Positions 9,968 to 21,877 of a stretch of DNA of 27,128 bases are shown one piece after another. The notes beneath the pieces were generated by a model that searched no databases, was not told where the DNA came from, and saw nothing but the letters and a program-made list of their open reading frames with translations. A program made the translations under genes and the position numbers. The stretch covers positions 1 to 27,128 of the forward strand of contig MU623614.1 of the NCBI GenBank assembly GCA_025201765.1, written 5' to 3'. This DNA comes from Daldinia sp. FL1419. Its lineage: Eukaryota; Ascomycota; Sordariomycetes; Xylariales; Hypoxylaceae. How positions within the stretch are numbered: the first letter of the stretch is position 1; each line of letters begins with the position of its first letter.

Positions 9968-11051
9968 GACGGCGTGTAATATCGAATAAGACCAGCATGA
10001 GTCTATTAAGATAGACGGGGGTTCACGACAAAACAGAAGCTAGAAAGATACGTTTCAGTTTAACAAAGCGTCGCCGATGGGAAAAGAAGAGAAAAAAAAT
10101 TTTTTCAAGTGCGCAGAAGGATGGCAATATTATTGCACACAGATGATGAAGAGTTGATGAAAAAAAGACCTGGGAAGAAGGCTGGAATTTTGTAGCTGTC
10201 TTGAATTTCACTGGTGGTTTCCTTAGGAACAGACGGTAACTACCTACGTAATCTGCCTTAGGTAGGATGATAAATTTTATTTTGGTATTCCTATAACTTA
10301 ATTTCATTGCAGCTACTTCCAGGGCAACCACGAGGTCACTACCTATTATTGGTACTGTACCTGCTACCGCCATTGCTTATTCGCTATTTCCTTGCACGGT
10401 ATGTCTAAGGGGTACACAAAAGTTAAAATCCCAAATACAAACAGACAATATATGTAGGTACATGTAATTGAACACACTTACCCGATGATACTTAGTAGGT
10501 TAAGTATTTATGTAGCCCAAGATACAAGCTATACTCTAGGTAACTACGTATTGAGCGCCGTCCTACCTAGACTCCTAAAATTTGGTATTATTAAATATCC
10601 GCGGAGCAACACTCCCCAAACGGAAGGACCTAGAACCACGTAAATATACCTAGCTTGGCACATACACCATACATCTCCCTCAAGGAGTCGTGGACCTAGC
10701 AAGCTCCCCAAGGTAGCAGCTCCCCGAGGTATAAGTATGCCTGTACATGTTCCACTGTGTCCTTTCCTACCACTAGGTACCTATATGGATCATAACCTAC
10801 ACGGAAAGTAACAATATAAATACCCCCCCCCCCCCCCCCCTTTTCCGAATTAGAAAGTCCCTTCCTTCCAGGGGCATACAAACCTGGTAATATATCTATA
10901 GCTAGGGCTTCTGCAAGTTCCGAGAATGATGTATTAGGGTATAATGTGTTCTGTTTGACCTATTTGGCAATGTGGAAATCATATTTTCCCCTGGGACTGC
11001 CAAGTAGTGAGACGCGATAGAGAATGCCGAGGGTGTTGGATTGAGTATAAG
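9968..11051. other. Spacer: promoter of the CxxC-protein gene and 3' flank of the kinase gene
   Basis: No credible gene is present. It holds an 18-base poly-C run (10823-10840) and several ACCTA/TAGGT words (around 10240-10270 and 10535-10575). The part near 9968-10100, just upstream of the start codon, is polypurine on the plus strand, giving the CT-rich leader on the minus strand that is common in fungal promoters. Confidence 0.6.
10823..10840. repeat. Poly-C homopolymer (18 bases)
   Basis: This is an uninterrupted run of 18 C (poly-G on the minus strand) in the spacer between two genes. Its exact length is prone to sequencing and assembly error. Confidence 0.8.
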
Positions 11052-14000
11052 TTAGTTATATCCACTGCTTTGTATAGCCGATGACGGTATCGTATGCGGT
11101 ACTTGGGGTATCCCTCTGATAGTGGAGAGAGTCGAGCTAGCTGGTGAAGACATACGGGAAGCACGAGAGGCAAGTATCCTGATCGCATCAGAACGCTTTT
11201 CTTCAAAAAGTCGACTGCGCTCCACTTCCTCGTCCATGTTCTGCATTCTCATTTCCTGGTCGCGCTGTGCCTCGGCCTTGATTCTATCATGTCGAAGGGT
11301 GTTCACGGCTTTGGGCCAGAGTCGGTCGAGTTTGCGGGCTTGAGACTCGGGCACACAGGCGGGAGGGTCAGTTACTGGCCTAGAAATAGACGACCCTCCC
11401 CAATTACATTCGAATGTTACTTTTGCTTGGCTGCGAACGTTGTCGGTTCCCCAGAAGACTATGGTGTCCCCGTGGTACAGCTTCATCCAGTATTTGCACG
11501 CTGCTGCACTATCCTTCGGCTCATTAGCTTGTAAAGGGACATTGTTGATTCTTATCCCATTCGTTGCTTTGGTTGATATATAAAATGCGAACGAATCTGG
11601 TTCGGGCAAGGCTCGCATCGTTGCACGGCTGTTCACTGGCCGAGCCGGGTCCCATGGACGGAAATCACCCAAAGAAGCGGCATAACCGTCTCTCCACAAT
11701 ATTATTCTGAATGCATTCTTCGGAACTTTGGATTCAACGACTGGCTCGTAAACAACCGTGTTGTTTGGATCCCGTCCCCACGACATGATAGGGTCATTTA
11801 AACGGATTGATATTCCTGATACCAATGATCCTTCGGTTGAATGAAAGGCCGCGACCGTTTGCGGTAGCTCGGATGCTTGCGTAAGTGCGACGTGTTGAGT
11901 TTCTGGTGGCAGCGTATCTGGAATCGACTCGGAATCGTCGTCAACGAGAGCTGGACCCCTTCGGAGTATAGGCGAATTACGCATCTCATCTGCAAGGTGG
12001 CTATCTCGTCTGAACAAAGCTGGTCGCAATACAAGAACCCTTCCCGCATATCTTGTAGGACTCCGGTTGTGTATGGGCGGGAAATGCCTCATTGCGAGCT
12101 CCCAGAGGCGTGAGCTTCTCGGGCCAAATTCTTCATTTCTCTTTCGAGCTGCAAGCTCGAATGCGTTAAATTGGAGATGTGTCATCTCAGGATAATTCAA
12201 ATGCCATGTGTCCTTGTTTGAACTATCCCAAAAGGTCGTTTTAGGAAGTGGGTAATCGATTTGGCGACCCGACTCGTTCTTCACAACTTGCGGGACGCTG
12301 GCAAGTAAGCGAAGCTCGTCCTCCTCTGTCTCGGATGGGTCAATATCACCCAGCGATTTGAGCCTCTTGAATGATGGCTTGATCCAAGTCTCGCCTGCCT
12401 CGTATTCATCGCTAGTGTCATACGCGGGCTTCCTCTTACTTGTAGTTGGGTCGGCAGTTCTAGATCGGAGGTTTGGATCGCCGTTGGCTAGCGATTTGAC
12501 ATTTAAGTTCCCTAGAATAGAGGAGGCGCCACCGAGGCTCTGAGAGTGTGCTCCCAGTATGATGCTTTCGGAATTACTTCGGAGCGGATCTCTAGTAGGT
12601 GATAGGACACCGTTGCTTACACGACCCTTTTGCCTTGGCGTAGAGAGATTCTCGGATTCCTCAAAACTATCAAGAATCTCAGTCTCTAGCGGATCGGTGT
12701 CCCTAAAATTCGTATCCGAGACCGGGAGATTTAGATTATTCTCTCCAATAACACCGGAACTACCGAATGCCGAATTATTTACCTCTCCAAATAACCTATT
12801 CGGGCGTTGTCCAAACGTGTAATTTTCCTTTTCGGACTCATACTCGACTGAGAAGTCGGGCTCCGGTTCCCTGAAAGCATCGTCGGTCAACTGAGCTATT
12901 TGCCTATCGTCGAGACTTAGCTGCGAGGCTGCCTGTCCCAAATCCTTGTCATCGGAAACTACACTGACGGAATTTGCCTCCCCTACTATCCATGGATGAT
13001 TTTGTAGTTCCGTAATGGTTGCCCTAGTTTCTGGCCTTACGTGTATCATCCTTAGTAGAAAGTGGATGCCATTGCTAGATGTACCGGCTCGGGATAAAGG
13101 AGAGATATTAAGCGGAACCTTAATGATATGATCGAGTAGCTCGGTATATGTGACCCCGTTCTTAACAGGAAAGGGGGGGCTGCCGGTAAGAGCATAGAAT
13201 AAAACACCCCCGAGAGACCAAATATCTATTGCGTGATCGTATCGCTCCCTATCAACTTGCGTTTGATTATTTCTGTGTGTCCGCCTGCCATTATTGTCAT
13301 ATGACGAATATTCGCTATAAACTTCAGGAGCGCAATACAGGAGTGTTCCACAGAACGTCTTGAGGAAAGTCTGTTCGGTATCGATCATTTTGGATAAGCC
13401 AAAGTCCGTTAATTTGACAACAAGGGGATTCGTCGAGTGTATCAGAATATTGTCGGGTTTTACATCGCGGTGAGTGATCTTATTTTCATGTAGATAACCC
13501 AACGCGCTAAGCAATTGTTCGGCCATAATTTTAACGTAAGGCTCTGCTATAGGGCCATGCTCAAGGATGTACTTGCCCAAGTCACCGCCTGGAACGAATT
13601 CCATGATGATGAAGAATTGGTGTGCGTCCCAATCGAAATGCTCGATATATCGGACGATGTTTTCCTAAATCCGTATTAGATGGGGTGGGGAAGTTCAGAT
13701 AGGATGGGGAGCAAAGAGCTAAAACTTACATGGTGAACCTTTTGCATAATCTTCATCTCATTTTCAACTTTCTGATCTAAAACACCGTTCTTCATGAACT
13801 TGCGCTTATCTAACTCCTTCGCGGCATATGGTGAACCGTCGTATTTTGAAGTAACTTTGTGGACGGTGGCGAAGGCCCCCTTTCCAATCACGCCTACACG
13901 CGCATATTTCTCACCACCGCGCCACTCACGGGGTAGGTATGAATTGTGTTGCGTAGTATCCCAAGGCTCGCCAGGCTTATTTCGTGGAGCCGGGAAGAGG

Positions 14001-14878
14001 TTAACCTAGGTAGTCAAACTGTTAGTACTTAGTATAAACAAGACTGGCCACTATCCTGGGTGCTGTCTTACATGGCCACTGGGTCCAGGACCGATGGTCT
14101 TGTTGGCATCATCATCTAGCTCCTGAGCTCGTCGCAGGTAGACCTCTAGTTTTCTTCTATACGCTACTTCATGATCACCATCGCGACGAGGGATGCGGAC
14201 AAGAAAGACAAGATCTTTGGAACTTTGGTGCATAGGAATTTTGATGGTAGATCCACTTTCTAGAGTCCTTTTGGTCGGATTGTTTTGACTTGGCTTTTGG
14301 GGATCGGCCCGCTTTCGAAGCATTTTACCATCCACGACTGTGCCGTTTGTTGATTGGTCTTCCAACATGACAGTGCCATACTTATTCGCGAATATTCGAA
14401 AATGGATGTTGCTAAGCCTTTTGTGTGGGTCGTAATCGAAGCAAAGGTCGCATCTCGCCCGGTTGCGACCAAAAGTAAAACCTAGACGAGGATCCTTGAG
14501 GACTGATGATAACTTAATAACTAAAGCATGGTCTCCAATCCCTTGGGTTCGTCCAAAGTCCCTGGCGTCATCTTCTAGGTATCGGTCTGAATCTATAGCG
14601 TCGGCGGTGTACCTCCCTGCAGTATGGTGGGCATATTCGGACGAGGACGCGATCTTTTGAACTTCGCGGCTAGCGTTGTCGGAATTAGGATATAGTAAAC
14701 ATATGATGTCGGAAATGTCTTCGTCGGAAAAGCCCGAGTTCTGCTTTCCAAACCTCCTGGGGTCTAGGGCATTCTGGGTAGCTACAGATGAAGGGAATTA
14801 GAGACTATTCCTAATGATATAAGCGATAACAATTTATAGGAACTAACCTGGTTGGGTGGCCTGAGAGTCGTCATCCAT
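11052..14878 (-). CDS. rad53: Rad53/Chk2-type checkpoint kinase, FHA-kinase-FHA (1209 aa)
   Basis: This is a Ser/Thr kinase expected to transmit DNA-damage and replication-stress signals in the nucleus. Model: join of 14848-14878, 14072-14781, 13730-14005 and 11052-13664 on the minus strand. The introns are 66, 66 and 65 bp (branch TACTAAC in the second), and all joins are in frame. Three S/TQ sites lie within residues 5-13, a likely Mec1/ATR-Tel1/ATM phosphorylation cluster. FHA1 covers about residues 95-215, with FGR (115-117), SNIH (S135, H138) and TNG (157-158). The kinase domain (about 281-565) has the GKGAFATV loop, catalytic K310, HRDVKPDN (D406), DFG (D426) and the APE motif. FHA2 (about 943-1095) has WGR (968-970) and TNG (about 1040). 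The order matches yeast Rad53; many other Chk2 kinases have a single FHA. A basic, coiled-coil-prone tail follows. A CGCGAA/TTCGCG inverted repeat lies about 70 bp upstream. The kinase assignment is firm; orthology to Rad53 (Neurospora MUS-59 type) rather than another FHA kinase is likely but untested. Confidence 0.93.
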
Positions 14879-14941
14879 TGGGAGTATTAGGCATGCGCAA
14901 GCGCAAGCGCTGGCCTAAAGATTGGTTGTTCACACCGACTG

Positions 14942-14972
14942 CGCGAACCGCAACCCAAGCGGTCGGTTCGCG
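14942..14972. promoter_or_regulatory. CGCGAACCG/CGGTTCGCG inverted repeat upstream of the checkpoint kinase
   Basis: CGCGAACCG (14942-14950) and CGGTTCGCG (14964-14972) form a perfect 9-bp inverted repeat with a 13-bp spacer, starting 64 bp upstream of the kinase start codon. CGCGAA/TTCGCG resembles the core bound by MBF/E2F-type G1-S regulators (ACGCG, TTTCGCG). The regulatory role is inference; it could instead be a hairpin in the 5' UTR. Confidence 0.35.
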
Positions 14973-15553
14973 ATTCTTCACGTTAGAACTCCTAGCCCGA
15001 ACAACTCTCTCGAAAGCCTTCTCGTATATGTGATTGTGGTCATTCAGAGGAAGCTGGATCGCATATTTAGGCGACGTGATCAAATGATTATTCTGTGGTT
15101 GCGCCGTGGGTGGTTATGGATTGCGAAGATAGCTTGTGAATCAAAACATCCGATTGTGAAGAGTGGAAGCAAGTCTGCCTTGTTTTTGTTTTTTGTTTTT
15201 TTTTTTTGTTTTAATGATATATTAAAAGATTGGACGAGTATAACAAATTGGTTGGAATGGAAATGTTAGCACTAATCAGATGAGAGGTCCCATGGACTCG
15301 ATTGAAAGTTTTGAGATAAATGTTCAAAGTGCACGACAGCCTCAGGCGGACGCACGCGGCACGTAGCGGCAGCTGGGCAGGTAACATCAAGTGCGGCTTG
15401 CCCACTCAACCAGAAGAAGTAGACAGGCAACCCACCTTGAATCCACCTTGAATCCACCTACATTAGGGATTTACCCCACAGATGACTTTGTACTAGTGCT
15501 GTTACGGAGTAGGTATGTGGCCAATTGTTTGTAAAAGCTAGGTAGATATTATA

Positions 15554-15584
15554 GTTAGTTAGGTAGGTAGGTACCTAGGTAGGT
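15554..15584. repeat. AGGT/ACCT short repeat cluster
   Basis: Successive TAGTTAGT, AGGTAGGT and GTACCTAGGT words make a short imperfect tetranucleotide array. It contains the palindrome ACCTAGGT, which recurs in other spacers of this window (for example 20564-20575 and 21141-21150). Confidence 0.6.
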
Positions 15585-16026
15585 CTTCTTATTGCTTATC
15601 TATATATTTATATTATCACCTACATATATACCTCATATACTTATATATGAATACTAAACCTAATTTAGATTTTAAGATCTTATATACTTCCATGAGACCA
15701 TCCGAGGTCATACGTCACCCAGTGACATCGATTCAGCTGACTTTATAGGCAAATCAAGCGAACTCCTGTTCAGGTCGAAGGTAATTAAATAATGATAAAC
15801 TTATTAGTCAGATCGACAAACGTACTCGAAGCCGATCGTTTGGCACCCTGATCCGCTTTATGCAAGTATTACTATATAGGTATGTATGATGTATGCTTCT
15901 TTTCCGCTCTCCTGTATATGCCCATTATAGGTCACTATTCAACCATGCATGCTTCTGTCTCAAGAGAAAATATGAAATCCCGTTTCCTTAGGAAATAAGA
16001 AAATCGTAAATCGTAATCCAGAAAAT

Positions 16027-19000
16027 TTAGAAAAATCCTTTCTTCTTCTTCGGCTTTCTCTCCATATCTTTGAGGATGTCGTCAAAGGTACTTCCTCCAA
16101 CGGAACCCTGCCGTGAGCTATTCCGTGAATCCTGAGGCGGCTGGATAGGAGAACCCGGGAGACCATGCAGATTGCCAGAAGACCTGCTACGAGCCATCAC
16201 CGTGCTGATCGGCCGCGGAGCCGGAGACGGGCCCCTAGCACTAGAGATTCGCGACCCCAGCATTGAAAAATCTTCTTCAGGAAGAGGGATGGGCTCCAGA
16301 CCGAAAGCCACACTGCTGCGGTAGTTCGGGTTCCTGCCGCCTGGTGAGGCAGTCCTCGTTCTCAGTGCCAGACCAGGGGGGCCACTTTGAGGAGACTCGC
16401 TTCGATTTACTAGAGGCGGCGGGCTCGCTGAGACGCCAGGATCCATATCGGCAAAGACAGACTGTGGCGGTGGCAGTGGTGACAACCCTTCTGGTGGCAT
16501 AGGGCCGATATCTTCTCCAAGTTCCCAACGCTTGGCTACCAACCAGCAGTGGCTTCGGTGGTAGATACCCTCGATACTAAACTCTACGGCATCGGTTGAA
16601 AGCTCGACCAAGCCACCTCCACCAGCCACTTCATACCATCTCTTGCGCACCGCAGGCGCATCCTCCATCCACGGTGGCTGTCCTTTTGGTGGTTGACAGA
16701 GGAAATATTCGACCCCTTCAGTGAACTGTAGGCCTGGAGCATCTACTACCAGCATCGGGAGCGATTGAATAACAACATATAAGAATAACCAATAACCGAG
16801 ACGTTGATCTGCCATCTCTGCTGCCGTCTTGCCCTTAGCCTCTTTGTATTCAAAATCCTTGAATTCCTTAAGGAATGGCATGTCCAACTTGAATGTCTCA
16901 AAATCATAGGCTTTGTTCAAAATCAGGAGCGTTTGATATTCCTGCAAGTTATTGCCCAGCTGCGCTTGTTTCTTGGCAGAGAGCTCATAAAAGTTCTCTT
17001 GAACGCTAGTCATGTCAGGCAACTTTGGAAGATCAAACGGGATGGGAGGAAGTACGGGAGGCGAAGATTGATCGAACTCTGTGAGAACCCTGCGCATAGC
17101 TGAAAGGTGAGGATTCTTATGGCTAGTCGTCTCGTCCGCGTTTTGGTCAATCACTCGTGTTGTTAGCGATTCGCGGTCCACGAGCAGGTCGTATAGCGCA
17201 CAAAAGTCCGAGTACATTATCTTCAAAACCTGCCTATTTAACCCACTTTCGGTAAATGGGTTCTTCTTGCTGCGGGCTTTTGGCGGCCAGCTCCCAAAAG
17301 TAGATTTGTAGTAGTTAAGTGCAAACTGTCTCATGCGGCCGAAAGATCTCCTCCAAGTATGGTATTTGACGTCCTTGTATTCCGAGCGGGATGTCGAATT
17401 AGCGACACCAGAAAACAGGGCCGGAAAATCGAATGATTCAAGTCTGTTGTTGATCCCATTTTGGCGGTTGACCAGCTCGAAATATGCGCGTTCCAGTCGT
17501 TCACGAGTGGTCTGGGAAACTTGTTCCCACAAGGGAGAATTAAGGTCTCTGATCGCCGAGTATTTACCAACGGCGTGGGTAAACGCTTCATTGTATAAAG
17601 CCATCGAACGCATCCGTTCGCCTAGAATGAGCGATTCGAGTGTCTTCTCCCTACTATGTCTTACGTCCGCAAGTCCCATCTGTTCCATGAAAAACCCGAA
17701 GCTCATTTCGACGGCGTCTCCAAAGGTCGACCCGTCGGCATTCGTAAACTCGAACTCCTTAAGCAGACTAGATATGTTGATGAATACACTGAAGAGAGTT
17801 GGTTGTTGCTTAGTACATACAAGCGGCTGGCCGGTCAAGAATGCAAACATATTCCGGATAGATATCAAACGCTCCATATCCGCCTCGGATCTATTGCCTG
17901 GATCGGACATAGAGACAGGAAGATAGAGACGCGCCTCCCCATATACTTCTGGTTCGGACAAAGGGGGCGACTGAACTCTTCGCGTTGCATCTTCAACCGA
18001 CAAGCTATCTCGACCAGTAAAACTGCGGGTGCGACTCCTTCCTGAACTTGTAGGCGAATTCATCTCGGCTTCCATTAACTCATTGAAGACCATAGAATAG
18101 TCTACAACGAACGAGGGGACTTTAAACGAAGGATTTCCGCCACTTCCCTTAACATCCAGATAGACCAACACATTTCCGTTCTCGTTCCATAACTCCGGGA
18201 CCTTTTCCCCGTCTGAAAGAAAAGAGGTGTTATAATCCACATTCTGCCCAAGTATCCATGCTGCTGAAGTCTGAGCCGTCTTCGTCTGGCTCCGCGAATG
18301 AGATCTTGACCTTGCGCCTGCCCCTGGCAACCAGCTTCTTCTTAAGCGCCCTCGCCGTTCAGCCTCCCGTGTTGGGCTCTCGCTCCCGTTGCTCGATCCT
18401 GGGCGGGATACAGCAGTTGCAGCTGCGGAAACAGTGAGGTTTCCCGAGCCCTGGGCCGGTCTGGTAATAGGCGGTTGGGCGGACACACTTCGGACCCTGG
18501 ATTCAGGGGTAGGCGAACTTGGTTGGGGTACCCCTAGATTAACTTGAGAATGCGATGCTTTCTGGCTACTGCTCGCGACAGAGCTACTTCGCCGTCTCTG
18601 ATCCTTTCTGAGTCGCGGGGATGATTTCGTCTCCAGGAAATGAAAGGTCGACCCACGTTGAGGAGCTGTAAATGTGTCATCAGCGTTAGATGGCGGCGCT
18701 TTATCAGTCACCGGCGGGGGTTTCTGTAGCTTAGTCGGAGTAGAGCTTGTCGCATCGTTTTCAGAGGAATTTCTGCTATCGGCTGAAACGGATTGGAGGG
18801 TAGCTGTAGTAGCGGTAGTGTCGGAGAAGTCATTCGAATTTGATTTAGTAGATCCATCTCTCGACTCGTCAAGCGACCCGGCCCCTACCGGTAAGCTCGG
18901 TAGACTCGGAGGCCTGTCTTTGACAGGGGATTGTTCTGGTAACGGTTTACGATGAAGGGCTCCCGTCGGAGAATCTGGAGGCGGAGGACTAATTAGTGAC

Positions 19001-19237
19001 GGGAAGAAGGATGACAAGCGGTCGAGCCGCGACCTTGCCGAGAACATTGAGGCAATGCCTTTAGTGCTCTCAGACTGGTGAGATGAATCAGTGTTACCAC
19101 GAGTCCGTGGCCTAAACATTGGTCCTCGTTTGGTAGCCTTTTGACCTTTATCACTATCTTTCGGAGGACCAGTCGCTTTGAAGGAAGAGGAAAGGAAATA
19201 TAAATGGATGCTTTACACACTCACTTGGAGAAGCCAT
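16027..19237 (-). CDS. Conserved filamentous-fungal protein of unknown function (1053 aa; possibly DUF8004-like)
   Basis: Model: join of 19225-19237 and 16027-19175 on the minus strand. The 13-nt first exon encodes MASP and is spliced over a 49-bp GTGAGT...AAAG intron in frame. Without it, translation would start at the in-frame ATG at 19119, giving 1030 aa. Residues 1-300 are Ser/Pro-rich and basic, with many likely phosphorylation sites. A central folded region (about 305-890) begins near an ELWNENGNVLVYLD segment and is rich in aromatic and charged residues. It contains a hydrophobic stretch at about 797-816 (LGYWLFLYVVIQSLPMLVV), which could be buried or membrane-associated. A second Ser/Pro-rich tail ends in a lysine cluster (KPKKKKGFF). 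I recognise this as a filamentous-fungal family, which I believe is DUF8004, but I cannot verify the label. No enzymatic motif is visible. The first exon is less certain because its intron is short and lacks an obvious branch site. Confidence 0.85.
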
Positions 19238-19749
19238 TGTTTGGTCTGTGAATGAACAAGCAAGCACAGCCCTTTTCTTAGGACAGACAGGGTGTGCAAA
19301 GCCAAGGTACCCAAGTATCCAAAAAGGACCCAAGTAATCCGCGGATGGGATGGGATGGGACGGAAATGGAGTACTTGTCTTAGGTCTTGGGTTTCAAACT
19401 AGTACAACAGGTATGGGAGGATCCACCAACTAAGATTAATAAGAATGCCCGTTCGGCAACGGTTCAAACGCTCGGAATAGGGCGAGTAAAGGTGAGAACA
19501 AGAGCGCGGAGGCTCTAAAAGTGACGAGTTCCCGGATGCGTGGACTCGATAGTGCGATATTGCGGGAACGCCTCGCTTCGGTGGATAACTTTGGATTATG
19601 TATGGTTTTTTTTTTTTTTTTTTTAATGCTATGGGGTGGATCCTTGGATTGTTTTAGATTTTTTTTTTTTTCCCCTCTAAACCAGAATAGTCCTCAAAAA
19701 AAAAAAAAAAAATCTTATCAATATTTTCTTATCCGAGACAGAATGTGGT

Positions 19750-19790
19750 AATAATAATAATAACAATAACAATAATGATAATAATAATAA
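19750..19790. repeat. AAT/AAC-type trinucleotide microsatellite
   Basis: This is an imperfect array of TAA and CAA triplets with one GAT interruption, in a non-coding spacer. Confidence 0.75.
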
Positions 19791-21475
19791 GGGTCCAAAT
19801 GAAGTTGTGTAATTACATATTGTAGCCCATATAGTCTTGATAGGTAGGATTTTTTGGGTTATATATTATAACTATTCCAGGTTGTCTCCGATCTTTTGCT
19901 TTCAAGGAAGGTTAAAATAACACGCAGACTGCACATGTTTTTGGGAGGGAAGGGTGACGTCGGCTGCCCGGTACATACAAGTACATATCTGTATGTAATG
20001 GAACCTCGTGCCTAACATGAGAAGTAATTACTACCCTGATCTCGCGGTTCCTACCTTATTGCACAAGTACGAGGTAATGTACATGACATTATGTACATGG
20101 ACCTACCTAGGGCGGTACGTATATGTAAGTATCTCACCTGAGCATTTATACGGATCCACCTCATGTACCTAAACACAACCTAGCGCATATCGACCACCTA
20201 TTTTGACCACCAAGAAGGGCAGACTTACCCATATTGGTGTAACTGAAGGTGTACCACATATTCAAAATTTTACGTACAATATTGAATAAGTCCCTCAAAA
20301 AATTTTATTTGCTGCCTTACGTGTGGTCGTAGTGTAGCACATGTAGCTACGTACGAATCGCGTATACTGCATATATATGGTACAAAATCTGAGCTGACTT
20401 TCATCATCAAGCCCCTTAAGGCTTAAAGGCTTCTAATGGTCCTAGAGGCTCAGCTGTTCAGATTCGTTATATGGTAGGTATTAGGTACCTACCTAACCAA
20501 TCCCCCTTACCGGGCTGCTTTCAATCCCCGGTCCCCGATTTGGATGTGGGTAACTACCTAGGTACATATATGTAATGTTGTACACTATATTATATAAATC
20601 CAGGGCGGGCGAATGGACGGAATTCGGTTGGTCGGATTCTGCTAACGTTTTTATCGACGACAACTACGATAAAACGAATCATTTGGATGCCTCCATGGCA
20701 GGAAGTAGTCTAGATGTATCTGTACTCCCTCTAACTCTTAACTAAAAATCCAATGACGTATGTCTACGAAAAAGATTCTACAGGGACAGGCTATGTACTT
20801 ACCAACACCTAGAGGCTGACGTAAGATTTTAAGGGGAGATTTACGTGGGTAAATTACAACAAAGAAAAGAGAGACAACAATTGCTAAGAATTCAAAGCAT
20901 ATACTTACGCTCGCATTGTCGACGATATAAACAAAGTAAGCTTTCCTGTAATGTTAAGGGGTTTAGTTTAGAGTTCAATTCTGCATAAGGCTGCATGTCA
21001 GATTCAACTGGAGGCACATCTGATGTATCCAGGAACAGGAACAATTCCAGATTTCGGGTCGTGGCGAAAACCTTGATCTGGTACGTAAATCTATTATTAG
21101 TATCGGTAAAGGTATCATAGGGATAATAGATAGATGTAACGTACCTAGGTAAATACATGCAATTCCCGACAATTACAAAGGCATACATATATTGGCCCCC
21201 TACATAAATAGACAAGATATATAATTGACATCTTATTACACGGGAATTCGTAAAGCTATTACATACATTAAAGGAATAGGCGATATACGGGAATTTATTA
21301 GGGCTATATAGGTGACACAACATAACAATAAATAGGTAAGCTCATTCGTATTACAATTTGTTGTTCCGATTCATATAGTAGGGAGCAAGGAATGGGTGTA
21401 CTTCGAATAACGGTTCTAGAAAAAGGCTAATAATAAACACAACCGATCCAAGCTTACGCGAAAACGCCAAGCAGA

Positions 21476-21502
21476 GAAGAAGAAGAAGAAGAAGAAGAAG
21501 AA
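21476..21502 (+). repeat. (GAA)n microsatellite upstream of DUS2
   Basis: About nine GAA units lie roughly 375-400 bp upstream of the DUS2 start codon. On the minus strand this is a TTC pyrimidine tract. Confidence 0.8.
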
Positions 21503-21877
21503 AAAGTCAACCCGGACGTCTGTGCGTACGACTTTTTCATCCAACTATGCAAACTACATAATATAATCCATGATCCGATTTGAGTAGCATGGTAGAACAG
21601 ATCTCCTACATAAAAACAAAACAACATAATATCAATATTTAAGGTTCAAGCTTTAATGAGTTTAAATGTAATACCTGGGACCAAGTTATGTAGTTATTGC
21701 ATTTTAGGTTCCGATTAACTAACTTAGATGCTAAATTAGATAAGATTAGATAGAAGGTAGATTCCCCAAAACTTTCCCAATCGCATCGCATGTATTAATC
21801 TCACCTTTGGCTTTCTCTCACCTCGTTTATTCGCGGTGGTTCAAATCACCACGTATTCATTCATTTAGCCACTTGAC

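Larger units (their letters stand above)
14879..16026. other. Spacer: kinase promoter and 3' flank of the 1053-aa gene
   Basis: Apart from the inverted repeat at 14942-14972, I see only a poly-T stretch near 15197-15207 and an array of AGGTAGGT/TACCTAGGTA words at about 15554-15584. No credible coding sequence is present. Confidence 0.6.
19238..21877. other. Long divergent spacer (2.6 kb) between the 1053-aa gene and the DUS2 gene
   Basis: It presumably holds both promoters. It contains poly-T runs (19606-19624 and about 19661-19672), a poly-A run (about 19696-19712), an AAT/AAC-type microsatellite (about 19750-19790), several TACCTAGGTA-like words (20100-20115, 20480-20500, 20564-20575, 21141-21150) and a GAA microsatellite (21476-21502). 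A minus-strand ORF of 143 codons at 20892-21323 lacks any recognisable protein character and is not called. Confidence 0.6.

Noticed and set aside
10023..10373. Minus-strand ORF of 116 codons upstream of the CxxC-protein gene
   Set aside because: It lies in the probable promoter/5' leader, is low in complexity and shows no conserved motif. A short upstream ORF cannot be excluded.
14922..15269. Plus-strand ORF of 115 codons upstream of the kinase gene
   Set aside because: It overlaps the kinase promoter and inverted repeat, and its C-terminal end is driven by a poly-T tract.
17333..17926. Plus-strand ORF of 197 codons antisense to the 1053-aa gene
   Set aside because: It is a mirror frame of a long coding exon; codon structure and protein character favour the minus strand.
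20892..21323. Minus-strand ORF of 143 codons in the divergent spacer
   Set aside because: It is rich in Tyr, Ile, Cys and Leu with no domain or intron signals, and overlaps ACCTAGGT spacer words. RNA-seq could overturn this.
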